Of a stretch of 64,000 nt of DNA, positions 34,556 to 47,043 are shown piece after piece. A program made the position numbers and the translations under genes. Positions within the stretch are counted from its first letter, which is position 1. Every line of letters starts with the position of its first letter. The notes beneath the pieces were generated by a model. The model worked only from the letters and a program-made list of their open reading frames with translations. It did no database searches and had not been told where the DNA came from. The DNA is from Euryodendron excelsum (lineage: Eukaryota; Streptophyta; Magnoliopsida; Ericales; Pentaphylacaceae): assembly GCA_033060915.1 (NCBI GenBank), contig CM065394.1, positions 38,636,501 to 38,700,500 on the forward strand, written 5' to 3'.

Positions 34556-35225
34556 TGTCACGAGCTGAACTTCAAGGCTAGGCCCATGCCCTCATTTTTC
34601 AGCCTCGTGCTGACTCTATCATGTTTGTACATATTGTATAGAGTCTAGAAATGTAGGTTTGGTGTCGGATGCACGCATAGATTTTCCCTTATCAAGGTGT
34701 GCGGCATCCAAGTTGTTTATGTCCTAGCCCTATCGAGGAGAGGTGTTGTAAGTTTTCCGTAGGCTAGAAAATTAGTTTAGGGTCATATATAAATGTATGT
34801 AAAAGGGTTTTGTCAAATTTCTTATAAATATTTTTGTAGACCCATTATGACTCCTTGGGGGAGGTGTCACGTTTCATTGTATCAGTTTTAAAATGGCTTA
34901 AAAAGTATATATAGGGGAGGATAGTAAGGTGAGTCCAAGTTCCTAATTTATCGGTTGTTGGCTATTTAAACTCCTCACCTAAAATAGTCTAGAATTGCTT
35001 TGTACATGCAATAAAAGTGATCTTGTTGCTTACAAATTAGGTACCATTTACCTCGATTGTTGCTTTACTCGTTCTTAGCTTGTTGTTTCAAAGTTGCTTA
35101 CTTGTACATCTTTGGGTGTGTGTGTTAATTTTAATTTGCGAGGTGCCCCTTTGACTGACTCGTCTGGTGCTGCCTAAGACAAGTGTCATACGCTCTGGCC
35201 CACTTAAAAGTGTCGGTCCGTGACA
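34556..35225 (+). repeat. 3' LTR
   Basis: 670 bases from TGTCACGAGC to GGTCCGTGACA, matching the 5' LTR, and followed by the CCTTT target duplication. Confidence 0.93.
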
Positions 35226-35230
35226 CCTTT

Positions 35231-38204
35231 CCACACATCTCGACCGTGCTTTTCATTAATGTTGGGTTTGCTTCTCTAATAGACATCTTGTCATATGCTT
35301 TTTTCTCTCTCCCCTTTTCAAGATATAATTACATCACACTACATATCATAACATGTCATCTGAAAATGCTCCTGAGGTTCATTTCATGGCACGGGCTCAT
35401 CATGATTATAAAAAATTTAAGAGTGCGCATTGTAGATCATGATTAACACTATGACCATCTTCACCATCTCTAGGAAAGTTTAGGAATTCACATCCAATAT
35501 CATGATTAACATTACCATAACCGTCTACACCATATCTTTTCTAGGCTTATTCCTGAACTGAATCCATCAGCCCTCCTCGAGCAAACTGATAATGAAGCTT
35601 TAACATTCCGGCTTTTCAAAGCATAGTTGTCCGAAGGATCTTGGAAAATATATGGTGCTGTCATAATGCAGAATTTTTAAGTGATACAGCTTCATTTGTT
35701 TGAGGGTGGTCAAGTGCAGGAGCTGCTTTTTATTTCAGGTAATATTTTTCAGGCATCCTATAATAGACCATAAGTTGGCAGCTCATCGAAGAATGGTAAC
35801 TTTTGTTAATTTTCGACTGGAGCTAGTTTCAAGTTGGATGGGGAGCTTGAGATCTACTATGTTTGCCGGTGGAAGCTCTTTCTCCCCATCTCTTTTATCT
35901 GCTTTTCTCTCTTTGCTAGCTAGCATTTCATGTCCAACTGATTTTGACTTACTGTGGTACGAGGGAGGAAAACTCTTGGGCTTCTATGTGCAAACAATGT
36001 GTAATGAATAGAATTATGGTGGGATAAGAAATTGATAAAGAAAATTTTGATGTTAAAGAGTTGTGCATTTTTAATTCTTAACGCACTCGATGAAGTTTCT
36101 CTACTTATGGTTATCTGTATGTTATTTTGTCTGATTTATTAGTATCTTTGTCAAAAGGGCTCCTGTCGCAATCTGCCAGGACAGAAAATGTTTTATTATT
36201 CTCTCTAGCTTGTTCTATTGTGGAATTTGTGAGAGGGAGGAGGTATTTGGGCGCAATGTGAAACCATTATAACTATTTGCTTTGTCTGGTCCTGAGGTTT
36301 GGCTGTGGCAAAATTCACAATCTGCCTTTCTATTAGAGTTCGACGTAGAAGTGAGATATTATGTCCATCTTTCGACTTGCGTAGTGCTTAATGGCGCGTT
36401 AGGTACCTGATTATATTGTTCCATTCTATTTTGTCTGGGTAATGTTTGTGCTTGTTCCAGCATCATGAATGACTTGCCCCTTTCAGTCCCCAACATGTAG
36501 AACCGGCCTGGTTGTGTAGTTGTTATGAGCTGAATAAAAATTGATCAGAAAGAGCAAGTTGCATGTTCTGCATTTGTAAATCAACAAATAATTAAAGCAT
36601 GCCCCTTTTAAAGTTTAAACACCAATTTGTTTCTTACCTTAATTTCAGTTTAAAATGGATCTAGACAGAATCTAACAAGTTAGAGAGCAAGAAAGAGATG
36701 AGGTAAAGATATTGCAAAATTTATAGCGTTCTTATGCTCCAGCGGGACGTGGATTTATAAAATCTATAAATAGTCGGACGACAATATTTCTTCTTGAAAT
36801 GAAATAATGGGTTGATTTAAACGAAATCAAATACGTGAAATTTGAAATCAACGGTGACACTAACTACTGGTTAAGACTCCAATCCTTCCTTCTAATCACT
36901 ATTATGTATATTTCTTGGTAGCTTCTAGCTAGCTCTTTCTCTCCAATTAATTTTACAGTGTGGTGACATGAATAAATCAAAGTTTCTAATTTCTGTCTTG
37001 GTCTGGCTGGGCTGGCATTAATCAAAGATATTGAAGGACAACAAAAGTCAGGCAAGTAGCAGCAAAAGCTGACCCTTACCCAACGCGGGGGGACTTCGTC
37101 CAATAATCAAACTGCCGCGTTAGATGTATATTCCTTTCTTACTAGTAGAGTCTGCCTATTATAACACGGAGGTATATGTAGACTCGGGTTTAATGACTAA
37201 CATGACACAGAACATATATCTCAAATTTGACTAAAGATATCACAGCCAAAGAAAACCCTATTCATTCTCTCTCTTTTACCATACCATAGGTCGAGCGAAA
37301 GAAATAATTCTCGATGATCATCCCATCGTGTGAATTTTATTGTAGGTTTCACGCAAATATATTACTCTTAAGATCAAAATTGAGATTTAAAATTTCTTGA
37401 TCTGCATCCTAAACAATCTCTAACGTACACTAATTGTCGAATTATTTGGTCGTTTCCTTGCAACTAAAATTCAAAGTTGAAAACGGTTGGTGAGATAATT
37501 AGGAGTGTTTGAATGAGTAGTTTATAAGCTATAAAAAATAAATTAATTTTAAAAAATCACTTATTTAAAGAGTAGTGTTAGATATAAGTAAATTTTTTTA
37601 AGTCATTTTTTTTATAATTAGTCAAGCACAATTCAAAAAATTATAAATTTAAGCTATTAACTATTAAATAAATTATAGTCCAAACATGCTTATTGTTTTT
37701 ATTATTATTATTATTTTGATACATCGTAATAAAGTCCAGACACTCTTAGAAATGAAGAAAGTCCAAACACTTTTAGAAATGAAGAAAGTAGCTAGGATTG
37801 ACTTACGTGTAGACATTAATGCATCATGCAACAGTACTGCATGCTCGTATACTACACGTCTTCATCGTCGTCATCGCCGTCATCATCGTCGTTGTCCTCA
37901 TGGTCATTTAGCCTTTTGTTCGACACCGATTCAATAGGATGGACTGTTTGTTGAAAAACTAACAAATTAATATCCCAATGATAAAAATCTCAATCTCTGA
38001 CAAAGTCCATTTTTGTCACTACATATATGCAGTGCATAGAATTAATTGAATTAATTCCACTTTCCAAAGAAATAGAAGAACATCTTGATTGAACAAACTT
38101 ACAATAACCTAAGCTCTCTCTCTCTCTCTCTCTCTCAAACATACATATATATTTATGTATGTGTAACCCTTGAAACTTGCTGTCACTGACCCGGGTCAGT
38201 TGGG
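35231..38204 (+). other. Region upstream of GLR2
   Basis: Counterpart of 11860-15089, without the Helitron-like insert. It contains the best preserved copy of the AT-rich inverted repeat (37504-37690), a duplicated GAAATGAAGAAAGT segment (about 37745-37790), and a CT run at 38117-38136 near the start of GLR2. The last 100 bases before the ATG differ from units 1 and 3: the segment carrying the short upstream frame is deleted. Confidence 0.5.
37504..37690. repeat. AT-rich inverted repeat, probable MITE (unit 2 copy)
   Basis: GTGTTTGAATGAGTAGTTTATAA at the left pairs imperfectly with the reverse complement of AATTATAGTCCAAACATGC at the right. It is the best preserved of the three copies. Confidence 0.5.
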
Positions 38205-41200
38205 ATGGGTAAAGAACTCCACATGCAGAACCCTTCTTCAAGATACTCTTCCCAGCTGCTGCTTGTATTACTGCTGCTCTTCATGGGCTTTTACACGGTG
38301 GTGCCACTGGCCGGTCAAAATGCCAGCAAAGTGGTGGTCGATGTTGGGTTGATTCTTGATGCGGACACTATTGTTGGAAAGATAAGCCAGACGTGCATGT
38401 CGATGGAGCTTGAAGATTTCTATGCCCGTCACAATTATACCACAATTAGGACATTAATTGTCCTTCACACTAGAGACTGCAAGAGCGATGTTATTCTTGC
38501 AGCTGCTGCGGGTACGTTATTCAATCGGATTCAATCAATCCCTTCTCTGCTCTTCCTACCATATGTTTCTCACCCATATGTATATATATATATATATAGA
38601 GCTCGAATCCACATGTACAGCATTCTCCACGCACTCTATATATGCATAGCACAAAATGGCACCATATTGCACAGAAAACTCAATATTTTCGTATTAATAA
38701 GAGTATTAGAGTTGCAGAACATGATGCGTAGGGATTCTGATGTAGCCAAACGGGGATCCTAGAGACCCATTAGATCATAGACGGTGAGAGAAGGGGCTGG
38801 GGGGCGTTTATTTTAAATTACTAAATTTTGTCTCTTAATTATTTTAATTATAAATAAGAAAAAAATAATAAAAAAAAATTGGTTAGATAGTTTCATGTTC
38901 AGTTTTTCTTTTTGCTTAAAACTTCCCATCAATATTCTCATCCTTAGGAGATGATAAAAATTGATTGAATTGAATTGGTGTGTGTTAATGCTTAATTAGT
39001 TTATAGCCATGGATTGCCCCTCAATTTCTAACTTCGTCCTTGAATTAGATACTGAGATAATGTTAAAACATGAATACATGATTATGAACTGCAGACCTCA
39101 ATATTGGACTTCTATTAATTCAGAAAATTCTGTCAAGATCAACAAGCACCTAAAATGTTCATACTTAATCTGGTTAACCATAAAACATTTGTCCAAAAAC
39201 TAATTCATCTTTAACTCAGCTTTCAATTGTGTAATAAAGCATCCAAAAGGAAAAATATGAGTAATGCTTGATTGAGCCATCTTTAGCATGATTAAACAGT
39301 CCATTGACCACTAAATTTTATTCTGCTAGCTAGGACTGAGAATAATAATGTCATGAGATGTTCCATGAAAAACTGCACACTTCAGAAAATCATATATGGG
39401 TCATGGAGTTTACGCTTCCGGCACCAGTCGTTATTCCATAGAAAATTCAAGTAGTGGGATCTAAGTTTTACTGAACTCTCATTTGCAGCTGTAGACTTGT
39501 TAAAAAATTTCCAAGTACAGGCAATACTAGGTCCACAAAGATCCACACAAGCAGATTTTGTGATTGACATTGGGAACAAATCTCAAGTTCCTATAATTTC
39601 ACCGGCGACAAGCCCTTCTCTGTTTCCCAAGGAAAATCCATACTTCATTCGGGTAGCACAGAACGGCTCCTCTCAGGTTGAAGCCATTGCTGCAATAGTT
39701 AAAACCTTCAGTTGGAGGGAGGCAGTGTTAATTTACGAGGACAGCTATTATGGAAGTGGTATAGGTCCTTATTTAACTGATGCCTTGTTACGGATTGGCA
39801 GTCAAGTCCGGTATAGAAGTGCTATATCTCTTTCAGCTGCAGATGATCATATCCTTCAAGAACTCCGCAAACTTATGACCATGCAGACTAGGGTATTTGT
39901 GGTGCATATGTTACCAACTCTCGCTTCACGCCTTTTCTTGAAGGCAAAAGAAGTTGGAATGATGAGCAAGGGATATGCCTGGATTATAACGGATGGACTT
40001 ACAAGTCTCTTGGATTCTGTGGATACAACTGCTAAAGATTCAATGCAAGGCGTAATAGGTGTAAAACCTTATGTTCCGAGCTCCATTGAGCTTGTGAACT
40101 TCACAAAAAGATGGAGAAAGAGATTTCGACAAGAGAATCCAGAGATGGATAGATTTGAACTAAATGTGTTTGGGCTGTGGGCATATGACAGTGCCATGGC
40201 ATTAGCAATGGCAGTAGAGAGAGCCGGTATTGCTCAATCACAATTCAAGAAACCAGTCACTACAGAGAACTTGACAGACTTGGCTGCGATTGGAACCTCA
40301 GAAATGGGACCAAGGCTCCTTCAATCAATACGAAACGTTAAATTCAAAGGATTAAGTGGTGATTTCCATCTAATTGATGGGCAGTTACAATCATCAACCT
40401 TTCAAATAGTCAATGTTATTGCAGAACAGGGGAGGGAAATTGGATTCTGGACTCAAAAATACGGCATATCAAAACAGCCAACACCCAATAACAAGAATTA
40501 CAGCACCAACAAAGATGATCTTCTAGCCATCATATGGCCCGGTGAATCCAATGAGGTACCCAAAGGTTGGGAAATGCCAACGAGTGAGAAGAAGTTGAGG
40601 GTTGGAGTTCCTGTTACCAGAGGGTTCCGTGAATTTGTAGAAGTGGAAAGGGATTGTCAAACTCATGCTGTCATTGTCAAAGGTTTCTGCATTGAAGTGT
40701 TCAAAGAAGTCATGGACTCATTGCCCTATGCTGTCCCATATGAGTTTGTTCCCTTCGAAACTCCTGATGGCAAGAGTGCTGGAAATTACGATGATCTTGT
40801 TTATCAGATTGTTCTTGAGGTAATAAAAATTGGGAAGTTGAATCCCTTAGCTTCTTTTCTGCATATGTTTTTTTTTTTTTTTGCTCTCTTTGCTGGGGAA
40901 GTTTAAGCAACTAAATTTTTACTGTCCATCTCCAGAATTACGATGCTGTTGTGGGTGATGTGACCATACTAGCAAACAGATCCAAAATTGTTGATTTTAC
41001 ACTGCCTTACACAGATTCCGGTGTGTCAATGATTGTTCCAGTTAAGGACGATGAGAGGAAGAATGCATGGATTTTCATGAAGCCTCTAACAATGGATCTA
41101 TGGTTAACAATTGGGGCATTTTTCATCTTCACTGGCTTTGTGGTTTGGGTTCTTGAGCATCGGGTAAACAAAGAATTCCGAGGCCCGCCTCACAAGCAAG

Positions 41201-41737
41201 TTGGAATCATATTTTGGTTCTCCTTCTCCACACTTGTTTTTGCTCACAGTAAGTCCCTTAACTGTTAAATGTTTGGTGACGGTCTTCTCTCAGAAAGAAA
41301 CTTTAAATTTTATTTTCTTTTTGGCAGAGGAGAAAATAATCAGCAACTTATCAAGATTTGTGGTAATCATGTGGATGTTCGTGGTGCTGGTACTGACATC
41401 GAGTTACACGGCCAGCCTAACATCAATGCTAACAGTGCAACAGCTCAAACCTACCATCACAGATATCAGGGATCTCCTAAAGAATGGAGAATATGTTGGC
41501 TACCAAAAGGGTTCTTTTGTTGAAGGGCTTTTGAAAAGGATGCATTTTGATCCCTCCAAGTTCAGGAATTATAGTACTTTCGAAGAATATGACAAAGCCC
41601 TCTCCAGAGGAAGTAGCAATGGAGGAGTTGGTGCAATTGTTGATGAGGTCCCCTATATAAAGCTCTTCCTTGCCAAATACTGTAGTCAGTACACTACGGT
41701 TGGACTAAACTCCAAGACTTCAGGTTTTGGATTTGTG

Positions 41738-41778
<41 letters not shown>

Positions 41779-42382
41779 GTTTTCTTACAAAGCTCATATT
41801 TGTTTTTATGTAAATCTTTATGTACAGGCATTTCCAAAGGGATCTCCCTTAGTACCTGACGTTTCAAGAGCAATCTTGAGTGTAACAGAGGAAGGAAAAA
41901 TAAGTAGCCTTCAACGAGAATGGTTTAGGGAAGCAGTCGATTGTGCAGAACAAGATGGAACCATTGCCACCTCCGGCAGCCTCACCATCGAAAGTTTTAA
42001 GGGTCTTTTCCTCATTGCCGGCATATCTTCGTCTTCTGCTCTTATCTTATTCTTGTGTCTCTTCCTATATGAGAACAGGGATATCTTAGCCTCTAATGAC
42101 TCAATCTGGCAAAAGCTTGCAGCCATGGCTAAAAACTTCGATGAGGAGAAAAAAAACTCATCTGATGTGTCCAAGAAAACAAATGAAGGGATGGCACTGG
42201 CAGCAGCAGCAGTACTTTCACAAGATATCGTCCCAGATGATTGCCCACAAAGTCCAGCGATCAGCGTTTTTTCTCATCATGCAGGAGGGATTTTCTCTCA
42301 AGACGAAGGGTTCACTACAACTGAGGCTGCAACCCCAATTCATGATGCTATAGAAATGGTGGAAACTGATGAAGAAAGATAA
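38205..42382 (+). CDS. GLR2: Glutamate receptor-like channel, clade II (GLR2 of the cluster)
   Basis: Exons 38205-38511, 39489-40819, 40936-41248, 41328-41734 and 41828-42382, all in phase, giving 970 residues. Start MGKELHMQNP is shared with GLR3. Approximate layout: signal peptide 1-36, amino-terminal ligand-binding-like domain to about 450, S1 from about 470, M1 about 599-620, pore loop about 634-648, M3 about 661-690 (SYTASLTSMLTVQQL), S2 to about 840, M4 about 843-868, cytosolic tail about 100 residues. It is the most diverged copy in its second half, for example KRMHFDPSKFRNYSTFEEY and a shorter alanine run. The donor of intron 4 is GTGAGT instead of GTAAGT. Intron 2 carries an extended T run. 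No stop or frameshift is seen. Confidence 0.93.
41735..41827 (+). repeat. CT microsatellite in GLR2 intron 4
   Basis: A CT run at about 41744-41776, longer than in GLR1 and GLR3, lies just after the donor. Confidence 0.8.
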
Positions 42383-43285
42383 TGACATGCCTTTAGAAAC
42401 ACGTCCACCCTGATTCTTTCTTGTACAACTCATCGGTGAAAATATGATTTAGGTCTTACTTTGTTAGATTTTTCCATTGGAGTCATCATCCATGCCCTTA
42501 CTTGTAGCATATTCAAGGGACTAATTGCCTCATACCTCCATCATATTACATGCTTATTCTTCATAATTAACATGCCCTTCTGTCTTGTACTGCCTTCATA
42601 TTGCTCCTCCATCATATTACATGCTTATTCTTCATAATTAACATGCCCTTCTGTCTTGTACTGCCTTCATATTGCTCTCTCTCTCTCTCTCTCTCTCTCG
42701 TGCACACGTTTGTGCTGCTCTAATTTTTTTTTTTTTTTTGTTTTTTTTTGGACCCAGCAACACAAATCCTTCTCTGTTGTCTGACCAAAGAATGGAACAA
42801 ATATGTTTCAACAGAACAACTACAGGGTATTGCCACATCCAATAAATTTACATGCATTCACGTCTAACGGCGTCTGCTGGAGTAGTCAAAGAAGAGAACA
42901 TGGTCTGGATCCATTCATGCAATCAACCCTAAAGCTCAACTGCTCCCACAACTGGAGTAGTCAAGGAATAAAACATGTTTATTTCCGAAGTATCAAAAAA
43001 GAAAAAGAATATTAACATATTTGAATTCGGGATCAATTGATGCAATCAACATTTACAAAGACTCAAATGCTCCTCCCAACTGGAGAATGAAAAGAATTCC
43101 TAACCTCATGACAAAACAAACACCAAGCTACAGAATTGTAGGGTCATATATTAAATGGAAAGAACATGAAACAATAGGAGAATATAATTGAGGGTGGGGG
43201 GGAAGAAAAAGCAAAGCTAACTATTAATAAATCCATCCATGATTTTGATTGCTGTCTAATTTACAAAAGGGAAAACAAATGCACA
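42383..43285. other. Convergent 3' region between GLR2 and EXO84B copy 2
   Basis: About 900 bases, longer than in unit 1 mainly because of the 71-base tandem duplication and longer CT and T runs at 42673-42750. No gene. Confidence 0.6.
42536..42677. repeat. 71-base perfect tandem duplication
   Basis: CTCCATCATATTACATGC to CATATTGCTC occurs twice, 42536-42606 and 42607-42677. Units 1 and 3 have one copy. It is probably recent and lies in the GLR2 3' flank. Confidence 0.88.
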
Positions 43286-43448
43286 TTAAGAGCTTCCGTG
43301 AGATCTCACAGATGAAATTGATTGTGCTGACACAGAAGCAGTTGGGCTGTTAAGATCACGATCTCCATTGACAACTTTAGGTTTTCCGCTCAATCTATCT
43401 ATTGCTTCTTGGCAAACATCGGTAAACCAGTCATCTTCTCGAAGTTCA

Positions 43449-45081
43449 CTGCAAACAACAATAGCTATTGGCCTGAGGAAAGCTCAATGTAATGTTACAT
43501 GAGAAAATACGAGATGCATGTACATAACTAAGAAATCTCCCACACTGTCCAAGTAAGAGAAATACCCAAGCAACCACCAACACACCCACCCCAACAAAAC
43601 AAAAAGCCCCATCTTCCACTTCCCAACCCAAAACACAGGCCTACCATTTTATAGAACAGACGGATCATCAGTAATCAGGCAGCGTAGACACAAGGTTTTC
43701 TCATCTTTATGTCTACTTTTTCAGACAAGAAATTCATGACCAAATCAACTTTTTAACTTCTAAAACAGAACAAAGTCGCTGAATAGGCAATGGTATGAAG
43801 GACAAGATCAAGGATTCTTCATGGTAGTCTACTTCTTGGTTTCAGTCGCTCAGGGAATTAAAACAATATAAATTTGTCAATGGATAATACTCCATACAAG
43901 AGAATAAAAAAAAAAAGGAAAGAAGTACAATCTCCTGGCTTCATTGCATGATGGCATAATTGTCAATAATACCAGTGGTTTATCTAAGGAAAATTTTTAA
44001 GGCTCAATGTCCTGGCTCCTAGCCCCTGGCTTCATCAATACCAATTTATCATCAATACCAATTGATTATGCATTCATCTAGGCAAGCCAATTGTTGGACC
44101 TGCTGGTGTTCCTCCAAAATCTATCTGCCATGAGCAACATAAAATTTCTAACTGTAATATAATTAACCATGTACTGCATTATCAAGACAAGTGAATTGCT
44201 TCCTTCTAGCAAGTGGGAGGAACCTACTAATTCGAGGAGCTAGATTTCTGAACTTGTATGAGGACCTATGAGCCAGGGGCACAGTTTCAAGTAGACAGTT
44301 TCCACAGCAGAATGGTCTCCTAAAAAAAGGTAATAGAGGTGTTTCCTCGAGTCTGATGGAAATTGGCCTCTTGAGTGCATCAGAAGGAACTGTCAGTACG
44401 GCAATTTGGAGGACTTGATATCCAACATGTAACTTAATTCCAATTATTTTATTTTGGTTTTGTATAAGGTCATACTTAAACCAACCCAAAAGTACGTATA
44501 CTTACCGCCTAAAAAAGCTAGCATATGCTTGCAAAAGAGAAAAAAAAAAACATAGCCAACGAAAATGAACATAACATACCACCAAGAAATCTTGATATCA
44601 ATGGCAAAGATGAACTATCCTGAAAAGACGGAATGGTGTAGGAATATGCTTTATTGCTTTGTGGTGTGTGCCGCATGCAATAATTTGATCGACTCCAGTG
44701 AGGAGTACATTGTTCAAATCCTTTTCATTATTAGCCAGTGCATAAATGGAATTGCAAGGTATAGTATCCAATATTAACAGGTACGTTCTCTTCTTTCTCT
44801 TTACTGCATCCATCCACGAACCATGATATGGCATTAGATCAGAAAACCATGACTCTCCTCAGTTATGAGGTTCTTCCCCACTCCTTTTCTTCTCTCAATT
44901 TCATTTCTATTTGTTTTGTTATTCATCCAATTTATAGCAACGTTGTCATTATTTGATTTCTTACTCAGGAACTAGGCACCTAATTAAGGTCATAATCTGC
45001 TTTCATATGTGATAATGAAAGTTGGTTTAGTTTAATCAAAATACACAGCATCTGCAAGGATTGCAGCCTCTGATTACGGAT

Positions 45082-45138
<57 letters not shown>

Positions 45139-47043
45139 AAATGAATGATACAAAACAGATGAAAAAACCTTTTATTTCACTTGATTCTTTGACTTCTATT
45201 GACATCATTTCAATTGAGCGAAGAAAATTAATTGCCATCCATTAAATGCGTACGATTTCAAACCTTCCTAAAAATATATGAAAATAATTAGGTGAACTTT
45301 ACCCACTCCATAAAGCCAAATGCAATCCTCCCTAAATAGTTCTAGTTCCAACTGTTCTCTTATGCTTATTCCCACCCTAAAATTCAGCCATTCCATATTT
45401 TGATTTGTGGAATGCCAATCACAAACAAGATGATACCATTGATACGTCACATTCCCGAAGTTCCATCTCCCAGAGCATTACTGACTGCATCAGTTTCAGA
45501 TTAGTTGCAATCTAAGAAGCATGAATATTTCTGGAAGTGGTTGCGCCCATATTGGATACAGATACCAATACTCCTGGGAAGTTCATGGTATGTACCCAGT
45601 ACTTGTACTCCATGTCCTGATATGTATCCGGTACTTTTAGGATGTAAAAAAAATATATTCTTTGATCTAAAGCATATCCTGTACTTTTATGATACTCCAT
45701 GTCCCCATGTGTCTTGTAAAATTGAGGTATCACATCTCTAGCAGTATAATTTATCAGAAAAACATAACTGGAATTTCAAATACCAAGACTATTTCTTAAA
45801 GAAAAACTGAGACATAAGAGTAAATCGGTCAAATTTGGTTCCAAATTCTTGTCTGGGCAACAAAATCATTAATTTCCTAGTTTAAATTTTAATATTTCAA
45901 ATTAAGAAGCTAGGAGTATATTGATGAAAAAAAGGACTGATTGCCATAAATCCGTGTAATTATGACAAACAATTATCTTGTTTTATAATTTTTGCATACA
46001 AACATACATAATTTTTCGTAATATGTTGTTCAAGCAGTGTCGTATCTGCATCCCATATCCATGATATTCCTCCACAGTAGCCTTATCCAGACACAATTTC
46101 AAATAAAATTTATGCAATCAAAATGTAGACATTCACCAATTCCATGTAGCCAAAGAGAATATCCATTAATAGCTCTAATCCCAACAGTATTCTATCTTCC
46201 TTCCACTTGCACCCTGCTCTTCACCCACTCCATAATTTCCTCAGCTATTTCGGGGTGCTATTCCACAGGCATGAGTAAGATCCCTGCCGTTCCATCTTCC
46301 ACTTCCTATATCTATTTCATATAGCTGCCACAATGCTCACAGTACCCTCGACATTCCAGACAAAACTCCATAATCACTTCCCCAGAAACTTTCCAACCAT
46401 AAATTTATGATAATCTGTGCATGAAACCCCCCTCCTTTCAACATCCAATAACCCCCTAAAAGTCAGTGAATGAGCTTTAGAGGTGAGGCCTGTGGCAATT
46501 CCAAATTTACAACTCCAAAAGTGTGTTGGGGGTATGATAATATTTGCAAAAGGCAGGGTAACATCAGGAGGTCCCCAACAAAGTGAAGTCTTGTAAGTTA
46601 TAACTAGCCTCATGAGGGTATAATTGATAGTTGAGAGCATTAACTCGTTGTGTATGGAATATAGATTCTAAATCCTACATCCTTGCCTCACATCAATATT
46701 AGTCAGACGAAGAATGAAAACGCACTGAACAAGAAGAAAAGTCACTGAGTTCTGTCACTGTACAGACGAACACAGCTTAACCACATCTCGAACCAATAAA
46801 AGGAGGGAAAAATACATCACTTGAAGGCTTTTGTACATAATAAGGCTGAATGCTGATAAGAGTTTTCATAAACAAACAAGAATACCAAGAAAACGGATTT
46901 TTGCACGCTATAAAGTTCACTTTGGTAAATTGTAGTCAATGTATTTCTTTTGCTAAATTCAAGAACTGTCATTGAATGATTTGACCCAATCACTTAATCA
47001 ATCCACACTAACAGAAAATTCAAAAGAAACTATGTTTTTGTAC
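43449..47043 (-). other. Last intron of EXO84B copy 2
   Basis: About 3.6 kb of intron that shows the pre-insertion state of the LINE site (about 44730-44745). It holds a long CT microsatellite at 45085-45134. No coding region is supported. Confidence 0.6.
45085..45134. repeat. CT microsatellite, about 25 repeats
   Basis: An uninterrupted CT run in the EXO84B intron. The same position has about 14 repeats in unit 1 and a poly-C plus TC run in unit 3. Confidence 0.9.

Larger units (their letters stand above)
29311..35225 (+). mobile_element. Ty3/gypsy LTR retrotransposon (chromovirus type), degraded
   Basis: A full-structure 5.9 kb element in unit 2 only: 5' LTR, primer-binding site, gag, protease, RT, RNase H, integrase, C-terminal chromodomain-like segment, polypurine tract, 3' LTR and 5-bp target duplication. 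Domain order with integrase after RNase H is Ty3/gypsy. The end with RRPRLECLVKWKDL looks like a chromodomain, hence chromovirus. Many in-frame stops and some frameshifts make it defective. Confidence 0.95.
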
